Below, piece after piece: positions 43,441 to 54,100 of a stretch of 64,000 bases of DNA; the stretch's first letter is position 1; every line of letters begins with the position of its first letter. Location: assembly GCF_963678635.1 (NCBI RefSeq), contig NC_087067.1:54614233-54678232 (forward strand), given 5' to 3'. Both the position numbers and the translations under genes were made by a program. The DNA is from Symsagittifera roscoffensis. Taxonomy: Eukaryota; Xenacoelomorpha; Acoela; Convolutidae. The notes under the pieces are model-generated. The model was not told the origin of the DNA and ran no database searches. It was given only the letters and a program-made list of their open reading frames with translations.

Positions 43441-44066
43441 GAAGACGGAAGAAGACGGAAAGTGATCGCGAGTAGAGGAGAAGTAAATTAGAGTGGACCA
43501 GAGAGAACCTTCGGTGGAAAGGTGGACAGCTGAAGCTGCCCAATGGTCCAGATCAAAAACTTGTTTCTTGAGTTAAAACTTGCTTATTTCAAACTTCTCG
43601 AGTTAAAGTTAATTACCCAAACAATTCTACAGTTGCTTTATAGTTTAGTTACTCATTTCTAGAGGTCGTGTCGGTATGTGAGTACCTAATTTAATTTCTT
43701 GAGTGTGTTTTTTATTGTTATGTTGAGTAAGGGAGAGTTTTATTGTTATGTTGAGTAAGGGAGAGTCCACTGTCTAATAAAAAGTAACTTTACATAAGTT
43801 CCGACCCTGTTTTTAACGGCGTTCGCGTATTTTGGGTATTTTGTGACCTGAGTATGGGGGCGTTCTTATTTTCTAGAGTGGGGGGCATCTTGGTAGTGGC
43901 CTTGGGCTGAAACGCGGGTTTTAGTCTCATGTCGCAAGTGAACCGAATTGGCTCGACCGCTTGAGGTAGAAAAACTCAAGAGATAGTGTCCCTGACTCAT
44001 GAGCCAATGGTTATAGGGCCTATTTTTCTTTAACCTCATATGTGACTTAAGTAGGAGACTGTTACA
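43441..44066 (+). repeat. Diverged copy of the element A-type LTR
   Basis: Aligns with 1-503: shared blocks include AGAGTGGACCAGAGAGAACC against its counterpart, TATTTTGGGTATTTTGTGAC, GCGTTCTTATTTTCTAGAGT, TCTCATGTCGCAAGTGAACC and the end ACTGTTACA. Identity is roughly 75-85%. It is either a solo LTR or the right LTR of element A with element B nested inside. A CTGAGTAAGG-type unit is tandemly repeated near 43715-43770. Confidence 0.7.
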
Positions 44067-44689
44067 ATTCAGTTTGAATTATAAAATGACTTCAAATGTT
44101 CAAATACCTTTAGTGCTCGAAGAGCTTTCTTAGAAAACTAAAATTTTCTCAAAAGCTTGCATGCAAAATCTGCACATTATTGCGACTCGATTTACTGTGA
44201 ATTAACTTGAATTGTTTCAAGGGTTGATTGTTGTGCCCAACAAATTTTGTAATGAATATACGAAACGTCTACTTATTAAGTAGATTGATTTTTTTAAAAA
44301 ATGTCAGCGCTTGCTCTGAAAAACTTCTGTTAATCGATTCACTTTATGACATAACTCGAGTTATTTAAAGGTTTCATTGTTTGCTAAGCTTGAATTGAAG
44401 AATGTTTTTGCGAGCCGATTCGCACTATAACTTCATCGCAATATTTCAAAGTTCCATCGGTTGAATGGCCAGTTCAGAAAAATCAACTTAAATGAATCAA
44501 TTTAGGTTTTGAAATAACATGCTCAGAACAGTTTTGCGAACCGACTCAAGCTGAAATAGTTTTGAAATATTTCAAAGTATAATCGCTTGAATGAATAGCT
44601 TGCCGTAAAAACCCTAAAATTTTGCAAATGAAACCTTTCAGAATTTTTATATATTATGGTAGCTAGAAATCAATTGAAATTGTGTTTTG
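44067..44689 (+). repeat. Degenerate repeat upstream of the host gene
   Basis: Diverged units of the same family as in intron 3, with recurring pieces such as GCGAGCCGATTCGC, AATATTTCAAAGTTCCATCG and GAATAGCTTGC. An in-frame TGA at 44675-44677 closes the frame upstream of the ATG. Confidence 0.65.
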
Positions 44690-45167
44690 ATGGCTAATGA
44701 TTCTTCTACGACCGGCAATGAAGAGCCACAGGAGTTTTGTGGACTCTGCGATGAGTTCTTCCGCACTCTTGACGAATATCTGGATCATTTAGAGAGCAAT
44801 GATCACATGGAGAAACTAGTTGGGAGTAATTTCCTCTCTAAGAAATGTCTAGAAGTTTTTCAGTTACTACAAGAGCGATTTAGAGCCTCGAAAATTGCAA
44901 GTTGTTGCGGAAAAGGTAAAGGCAGTCTCCTTGATTTTGTCTCTCATTTAGCCTGTCCTTGTCAAGCGCGCTTAATTCAGGCGAGTACAGAACACGTTGA
45001 AGAAGAAAAGGTTAGGAATGGAGAGTCAACGACGAAGTTCAATAACAGTCTAGAGTTCGAAAAACATGCCAATTGTTCCAAGCTTGCGGCAAAGACTCAT
45101 AGAATTGCAAGAAAAGCCACTGCGCCACCTACACGTTCGTTTACTACCAAAAAGATAGCAGATAAAG
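44690..45167 (+). CDS. Exon 1 (residues 1-159)
   Basis: Carries the first finger CGLCDEFFRTLDEYLDHLES and a second Cys/His cluster, ASCCGKGKGSLLDFVSHLAC. It ends at donor AAAG|GTACAC, phase 1. Confidence 0.82.
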
Positions 45168-48100
45168 GTACACTGATTGTTTCAAATGTGTGTTTGATTT
45201 TGCCTGATTACTCTGTACCGTAATATATATTCATATAAGATAACGCCTATCTAAGTAAACCAAAAAAGTTGGTAGCTGTAACATTCTTACGTCTCTACTA
45301 AGTCTAATTCAATGTAGTCCTCCGTAAATAGTATCGACGAACCTGTTACTGCTCAAAGGCTAGCGGCAGAACGATGCAAATTAACTACATGCAAGAATAG
45401 GGAGTGCAGCCAGTATTTAGACAGCCGCGTATTCATACTGGTCAGTATTTAGGCAAATACTGTATGAACCAATCAGAATCGAGAAAAGACACAAATAATC
45501 CAAAATAAATAATAATCATTTATTAATTTCTTCTTTGTCTCGATTCTGATTGGTTGAAACAGTATTTGTCTAAATACTGACCAGTCTGAATACGCGGTTG
45601 TCTAAATACTGATATGTAACCCAAGAATAGTGAGCTCATGGCTGGGTCTCAGTATCACCAGACCACGAGGTCACTCCTAAATATAGGGCCTGTATGTTTT
45701 AGTCGTTGAATGTAGTTCAGACTCTTGTATAGACGTGATATATGAAGTTTTTTTGTTCAAGAAGTCTCCAATTTTTCAGGCTCCATTTTACTTTTTCGAG
45801 GTTTGACTTTGATTTCTTCTCAAGTAGTTCATTTCCTTTGTTAAAAGGAGGGCAAACTCTCCTATGGAACAGCAAAAATGTAAACGTCAATTGACCCAAT
45901 GTTCTCATTTTGCCTGATTTTTATCAACAAAGGATCAATCATAAATGTCTTTTCTGTCTTTTTTTTTTATCTGCATTTAAAATTTCGAAGAGCTTTAAGG
46001 CCATTTATTTTTTCTTCACAAAAGTTGATGTTTTTTCAAAAAAAAAACAAGTCATTATTTTTTCTGTTGATGAGAATATTAATGCAGATAATTGTAGTTT
46101 CCAAGAGTTTTCTTTAACGTAGCATAGACGGCGAATTAATCCGGCTCAGAAATCGTTTTTCTATAAATGGAGGCAAGCCTTTTTGGCCTTAGTAACGCCT
46201 TAAGAGACGAGAAAGTATGATTTTGTACGCGTCGAAAAGTACACTGAAACAAAGGTAAATAAATATAGCACCAAACGTGGGGAAAAACCTTGATTTGAGT
46301 GTCTTTTTGTTATTTACGTGTCCACATTTGGAGTAATTTTTGATTTAAACTAATTTTGGAGCCGGAGATGTGAAGTATCTACTTGCTAATCCGATCACTT
46401 AAAGCGTGGACGATTTTAGTTTGGTCTTCGGATGAGTTAGTTTTTTTCCCCAGCAAAATTAGTTTTTTTTTCCTGGAAAAAATAATCATTCTGATTATTT
46501 TTTTCCCACAAATAATCAGAATGGGTCGAGTGATATACTATATTAAAGCCCTTTCATCGAACACATTTAAACTCTAATAGTCCAGAAAAATTCGAAGAGC
46601 TTTAAGGCTTAAATTGGTTTGAAGATTTTTGATTTGTTTGTCTAATTTTGAGCGAATAAAGCGAGCAATCAAGTTCTAATAGGACGAAAAGCTTTTTCGT
46701 AAGCCATGATAACTTAGTTTACTCCAGTCAATTTATTTTTAGAGTTTTGCTTCAGCGCTTTCTTGAGAATTTAACACAGTTTTCACACTAGCGAGAGCAA
46801 ATGTCTTGCAATCGAGAATTACACTTTTTTCCTGTAAACAATTTTCTTTTAAATCTATAAAATTTCAACTTGCTTTGTTTTTGAACCTGTTTTGTTTTTG
46901 AACGCCATGCTCATCCGAACTTGTTTTTGAGATAACGCGTTTGTGTTTGCACCCTTAGGTCTGGGGTTCGGGTTCCGGTCTGAATTGGTTGTTTGTTTAT
47001 GTATAAAATGAAAGCTATTTTAATTGTAGTTGCTAGTGTTGTTGATATACTCCTATAGTTTCGCTCAATTTTTTTTTCGCTCAAAAGCTTTTCTCGGCTT
47101 AAATAGTTCCGGTTTTTAATTTATGGGAATTACACACAGCAAAAAATGCGCCCATCTAGTGCACAATTTGTCCTCGTTTTGAAAATTTAAAAAAATAGAC
47201 CAGGTCTGTTCGGGTGTTGTACTTTCAAGTTTTAAAATTCAATTGCTCAAAGTTTTTTGTTTCGTTTTTCAGCTCAATGGGCGTCTACCCACGTGTTGTC
47301 ACTTAATTGCCATTTATAATCACTGAAAGCCTATTTAATGCTGATGGTTGTTTTTCTCCAATTTATTTGAAATTGAATTTTCCATTTTCTCCAAAAAAAG
47401 TTAAATTTGTAACTGTTTATTTCGCATGATGTGCAAAACAAAACTGTTGTCGTATGTGCGTGCTTTACTATAACTATCAAAGATTCTTAGTTCTAGCCTC
47501 GTTCAGGTCATCTCGTCGCACCGCGAACAAAAAACGACCCACTTTGAGAAAAGGAACCTTAAAATTTTTATTGTTCTTGTCGGATCTTTCGGTGCTTTTG
47601 CGCAGCAACATGATATCCTTGTTAACTGTTGTAGTTTTTTGTGTTTCATCAGCCTTAAAGCTTCCAGCCATGGATTTGTTTTCACGTAAAATCAAATAGC
47701 ACAAAAAACATGTGACATCATGTTTTGTGCCATTTTGTTTTGTGCCATTTTGTTTTGTGCCATTTTGTTTTGTGCCATTTTAAGCCCCCTTTTACGTCTT
47801 AAAACAAAAATTTTCATAAGATGTTTTTATCTTTGATTTAAATTTGGATCGAGTGTATTTGTTAATTTTTTTACTTTTACCAAAATAATTTTGGTCAGAA
47901 ATTGTGTACTCTATGCTTGAATCTATTAGCCGTTACATTTCTGAAAAAAAAATCGGGCGGACGAGTCGCAATTTAAGCTCTTCTGTGGGTAAGTTTAATT
48001 CTCGCGGAATCTGAATGGAGCATTCGGTGTCTTTATTACTTTCCTGTTCAATAGTAATGGGCGTCTGGTTAATAGATTCAAGCATCCCTGAAATACAATT

Positions 48101-51100
48101 ACGCTACTGTCGCCCAAAGCTGTCACACGATTTCCGATTTTAATTGAAGACCTAGATTTTTAATAATCAACCAACTTTGCTGGATAGTATAATTGGAAAA
48201 CTTATAGCGAGTTAATTTATTAGTTATCCTCATTTGCTTATTTCTCATTTGATTTTTTTGTCACCGGACTCAAATACCAAAACCCGGGAAATGACTGCCT
48301 GATTTTAGGCAACCATGCTCCTGTTAAAAAGCCGGAAATTGATCACGGTTCTTCTAGTGACACCGATGCGCAGCAACAAAACGCAGTGGCAAACGCCGGA
48401 AAGAAGATGGAAGAGGCGCTGGAAGAGTATATGGTTATGCAAGCATGCAAAGAAGGAAAGAGACGACGCGTGACTCCTCCTATGGGCAACATGGCTCATC
48501 TGCTGGGATCAGCAGACGGCAGGAGAATCATGAGGGGTCTGGCAAGACATACCAGTGTGTCTTACCATGATCTGATGCCTCCTGCGGTTAAACGGACAAA
48601 AACTTCAAATAGCTCAGTGGCTAACAAAGGAGGCAAGTTGGAGTTAATTGTTCTCTGCCATATGACGAAAAGTTAGGGTTCCCATAGAGCACTCAAGTTT
48701 TGTTCATTAAGCATATCAAAGGAGAAAAACTACATTTGAAGATAGGTTCACGAGGAAATTCCTTGTGTTTCTTTTTTTCTGATTTACAAATATTGGTCAT
48801 CAATTTGTCTTGACAATAGTAATTTTGTTCCTTAGGAGTTGCTAATGGTAATTCTAGCAACAAACGTCGCCCGAGTTCGTCGTCTGAGGATGAAAAGGCT
48901 GCTCTGCCACAGTTCAACCTGCCTCCGGATTACTATGAGTCGGAGAAGTATCCGGCAGTGGATTTGACTGGCTTGGATGTGGACACCTTCTTTGCACAAG
49001 ATGCGGATAGTAGTGTTTTGGACCGAGTGGAGAACTGCAGTCTAAATGTGACTAACACCATCACAAACACTGAGAGAGACAGGCAAGTGAACTAGTATAC
49101 TCAACTCAGGATGAATCTTTTTATATATTAATTGAATGACATGTTTTCAGCATAAGGCCTAATGTTTAAGGGGCTATCGAGTGTAACTTTAAAAAAACTT
49201 AGATCAGAACGTCTAAGAATCATTCAGTCTAGGACATTCTAGAATTTTTTTTTTCGAGAAAAGTCCGAAACTTTTAAACAAAATGAACTCGATTCAACTT
49301 CAAGGCTAGACATTATAGCTTTTTTACAAATTTTTCGGACAACGTATTAAATTTCTGAAATAATTCTGACCTTAAATTTGAACTAACTCGAAATACTTCT
49401 TTGAAGGGTCGGGGTTGCCTTTTCGGCGTTTTTGCTCTGAAAAATTACTTGGGAAATCGTTGTCGAATGAAAAACATTTTTAAAATGTGCTCTTGAAATA
49501 AGGCACCACTAAAATTCTCCTAAAAAGCATAATCATTCTACATTGCTCTTTTGACTGTTCAGTGAAGTTTTGAAAATTCGATTGCAATTTTAACGCCATT
49601 TCATTGTTCTAAAGTGAGAATTATTTCAAAAAGATTTAAGACGTCCGATAAATTTGATAAAAGTTATACAGAGCTGATTTAAATTAACCAGAAAAAACGC
49701 GTTAAACTTGAAATTTAAAACGCGTTTTTCTCAAATTGGATTCAGTTTAGGTGAAAACTTATGAAGACAAAACTTGCTTAAAATTTTAACAGAATTAATA
49801 TGGTGTAATTTGTTTTGCGAAATTCGGGCCCAAAATGTTACCCCAAAAATGGGTCAATTTGGCTTTTCTTATTTAATCAAAAATTACGCCAAAAATATCC
49901 AGTCGATTGAATTGCTTAGAAAAACTTAAATTATGAACTAATTTGATAATTTCAACGCTTGAATTACATTAAATGAAAACTTTTCGCCATCCGATTCGCT
50001 CTGAAATTTGAAATCTTGAAGTTTCCAAGCTTAAATAGTATGCTTAGCAAAACTTGATTTTTCTCTAAACGATTGTGTACCTTGAAATAATTCACAGCTT
50101 GAAAAGCTTGCTCGGAAAAACTTAAAGTTTCTGCAAACCAATTTGGTCTATGAAATAACTCGATTTATTTTGTAGCTTAAATATCTTGCTTGAGAAAAAA
50201 TCGCCGATTTGTTTCGTGAAATGAGTTGAAATACTTCAACGTCTCATTGCTTCAATAGCTTGCATAGGAAAACTTTAATTTTTCGCAAACCGATGCAATC
50301 TATGAAATATTTTAAATCGCCTCATCACCTGAATGGCAGCATTGGAAAAACCTGATTTTTTCTTCAACCGATTCGCTCTACTTAATAACTTGAATTGAAA
50401 TATTTCCAACCAAAAGCTTGCTTTAAAATTTTTATTTTTTTCCAATCGATTAAGCCTATGATATAATTTGAAAATTTTCAAAGCTTGAATAGCTTGCTGA
50501 GAAAAACTTTAACTATGAACTTATTTGAACGCTTCAACGACCAGAAAAGAAAATCTTAAATTTTTCGCCATTCGATTCGATTTATGAAATTTCTTTAACT
50601 TAAACTTTCTGCAAACCAAGTCGCTCCATGAATTAACTTGAATAATTTCAAAGTCTCCTTGCTTGATTAACTTGCATATGAAAAATTCTATATTTTTTTG
50701 GGAAATGATTTGGTCTAAGAAACAAATTGAATATTTCGAAGCTCATCGCTCGAATAGCTCGCTGAGAAATACTTCAAACCTTCCAAAAAGCACAGCTTCG
50801 GAGGCTTATTTAGGAAAAAAATCAAAATTTTTGCGAACCACTTCGCTCTATTCTTGCTGGAATAACTTGCACAGGAAGGCTAATTTTTTCATTAGCTGCT
50901 TTTGTCTAAAAATTTTTTTGCAGGTCATCGCTCAAATAGCTCGCTCAGAAAGTTTTATCTTTCGTTAAACCTTTCAGACATACTAACAACTCACAATTTT
51001 TTTTTCAAGTTTTCATAGCTTTTTTAGATTACTTGAATTTCTTGCTAACTGATTCGCTCTGTGAGACATTTGAAATTTTTCAAATTTTCATTGATTGCAT

Positions 51101-54100
51101 GGAAAAATTTCAAACTTTTCACAAACGCTTCGCCTTATGAGTTCACTTGCTTTTTTTTTTCAATTTTTCATAGCTTTAATAATTTGCTTACGATTAACTT
51201 CAACATTTCTCGAATTGCTTCGGTCTATGAAGCAGCTTGAAAGATGTCAAAGTTTGATTAAAAAACTTCAACTTTTAGCCATCAGCTTTGCTTAATGAAT
51301 TAACTTGAAATATTTCAAAGATCAATCAATATATCATAAAATCAACGCTGGATTGGCTTCAAAGTAAAAATCGAAATTTTTGCTTTACGAGTAGCTTCAT
51401 GAAATAATTTGAAATGTTGAATCGTTTCAAATTTAAGTTGCTTGAATATCCTACCAAGAAAAATCTCAGTTTTTTCGAACTGATTTGTTTTACGAAATAA
51501 CTTGAAAAGTTTGCATAGGAAAGCTTCATATTTTTGCAAAACAATTCAGTCTAAGAACTAACTTGGAATTTTTCTTTATTCCATCGCTCGAGTGGCTTCA
51601 GTACAAAACTGCAGTTTTACGTTATCTGATTTGCTTTCTGAAATCAGTTGATATGTTTGAACAAGCAATGCTTGTGTTATAGTATGAACTATCTTTTTTT
51701 TTCAACCGAAGTCGCTAATATTGTTGCGACGCAAATATTGTTGCGATTAAATGTGTTCATTTTGAAAGTGTTCATTTTGTTCCCTAACCAGCTATTAAGT
51801 ACAGCCAATGCTAAGGATATTAACAGAATATTTTTGTCCCGACTTTCATAACGAAAGAAGCGGAATATTTTTGCTCGGGGTGGGTTTTTCTTCTGAAAAG
51901 TTTGGGCTTTTTAAGTAGCCAGTTTTGACAGTTTTTTTTTGTATCATTCCAAAATTATTGTTGTTTTGAGCTTAAGTTTTGAAAGATATTTCACCTGTGA
52001 TTATTTTTCGTAAAGTGTGGGGGGTTTGAAAATTGCCAATTTGGGACAATTAACGCGCGATATATTTCGCGCTATTAACGCGTAAGCGGAGATTTAATCC
52101 GTCATACAAATCGTTCTAAATTTCTCGAAGCAAGCTTATTAGCCATAATTGGTTTGTTACTAGGGGCGAAATTTATCACTTTGTACTTAATATGGCGTGT
52201 GGGGCGATGTTTTTCACTAAAAATCTCAAATTTCATTTTTATTTTAATACATTTAATTTTCATGTTATTACTGCTCCATATACTGTTGTATAAATTGGGG
52301 CATGTTAGTTGGTAAAATTCTTTTTTAATTAAATTGACTGGTACTGCATCTGGTACTGCAAACTGACTGGTACGTGCATCCTTAAGGAAATTTTGTAGAC
52401 TCAAAGTTTTACTCATTCAGGTTTTCCCAGTAGCGTTATCAGTCATATTTTTGCTCGTGTATGCGAAGAGCAACTTCGCCTCTGTGTTCATAGCTCAAAT
52501 ATCTGGCTTAGAAAAACTTATCGGTTTTTGAGAACCGATAAGGTCTACAAAAAACTTCAAATGTTTCATTGTTGCATAGCTTGAATAACTTGCTTAGAAA
52601 AACTTAAATTTAAAATTACTTGAATTATTTTAAAGTTGAATCAAATTTTTGCAAACAGCTTTGGTCTTAATTAACCTGAAAATGTTCGAAGTTCCACAGC
52701 TTGAAAAGTTTGCTGGAAAAACTTCGACTTCGAGCATACCGATTCGGTCTTTGTAAAAACTTGCAAAGTTTCAAATTTTAAGAGCTTGGATAGCTTGCTA
52801 ATAAAACGACGTTTTCGCGAGCAGTTTCCCTCTGAGGAGCAACTTGAATCAATAAAAAGTTTCATCGCTTAAATAGTGAGCTAAAAAATTTCTTGAATGG
52901 CTACAATAGATGAAAGTAAACTTTTCGCCATCCGATTTCATTGAAATAACCTAAAATGTATCAAAGCTACATAGCTTGCTTGGAAAAAATTCACTTTTTC
53001 GCGCACCGAGTTGGTCTGAATTAACCTTAAATTGTTTAAAGTTTTACAGCTCAAAAATTTTGTTTAAGAACAGCGTGATTTCGCGCATACTGATTCACTC
53101 TGAAATTCGACGTGTTTAAATTTTTCATCGCTTGATTAGCTAGCTAAGAAAAACTTACTTTTGGGGAACCGATTTTTTCTAAGAAAGAGTTTGAAATGTT
53201 TCTTAGTTGAATAGCTTGCTTAGAAGAACTGAAACTTGTCTTGAACCGATTCGGTCTTTGAAATTTGAAACTTTTTTAACCGATTCACGAACTGGTTTCA
53301 CTTGAAATTGTCCGAAGGTTTGTTGCTCGAACAGCTTGAGCAGAATAACAACTTACTTTTTGCGAGCCGATGGCCTACTGGAAGCGGGGTTGCTAGTATG
53401 TTTTAAATGAAAGTCGGAAAGCACTATGGACGCAATGCTTAACTGAACTCAACGTTTTAATTTGTCGAGCGCAATGCTTTGAAAAATTCTATAAGCTCAA
53501 CGCTTAAGAGAATTTAAGAATGTTCTAGAATTCAAAGTTTCATCGCTTCAATAGCTTGCTTGAAACTTTTTTTCTAAGCAATCCAAGCCATGAAAACAAC
53601 TTCGAAATATGTCAAAGTTTCATTTTTTTCATAGCTTGCTTAGAAAATCTGCCTTTTGCGACCAAATTCGCGAAAAGTATTAAAGCCAATTCGCTCTGTT
53701 AACTACTTTGAAGCTTCATCGCCAATGATAGCCTGCTGAGAAAAAATTGAATTCTTTGCAAACTGATTCGTTCTATAAATTAACTTGAACTTTTTTAAAC
53801 TTTCACTTCAATAGCTTTGTTAAATCACATTAAAAAGTTTTTGCCAAGGAGTCCAACCTTTGAAAACTATTTCGAAACTTTAAAAAAGGTATAGCTCGCT
53901 TAGAAAGCTTCATTTTTCGGGAGCTTATTCGATCTATGAAATAGATAAAAATTTTTGAAGCTTCATTGCTTTCACAGCTTGCTCAGAAAAACCTGAGTTT
54001 TTTGGTAAAACCATCCAGGCTATGAAAACAACTTCGAAATATTTCAAAAGTGTCATCGCTACAATAGCTTGCCTGAGCGATGAAGCTTTGAACTATTTCA

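Larger units (their letters stand above)
45168..48308 (+). other. Host intron 1 (3.14 kb, GT-AG)
   Basis: AT-rich with no second gene seen. Holds the MITE at 45411-45611, the hairpin repeat copy at 45626-45690, an AATAATC inverted repeat near 46480-46520 and a 15-bp tandem repeat at 47721-47781. Confidence 0.7.

Noticed and set aside
45899-46122. Small reading frames in host intron 1
   Set aside because: Phe/Lys-rich low-complexity translation of AT-rich DNA with no conserved motif.
47454-47699. Small gene in intron 1 (81 residues)
   Set aside because: Overlapping open frames on both strands, no start context, splice or domain support.
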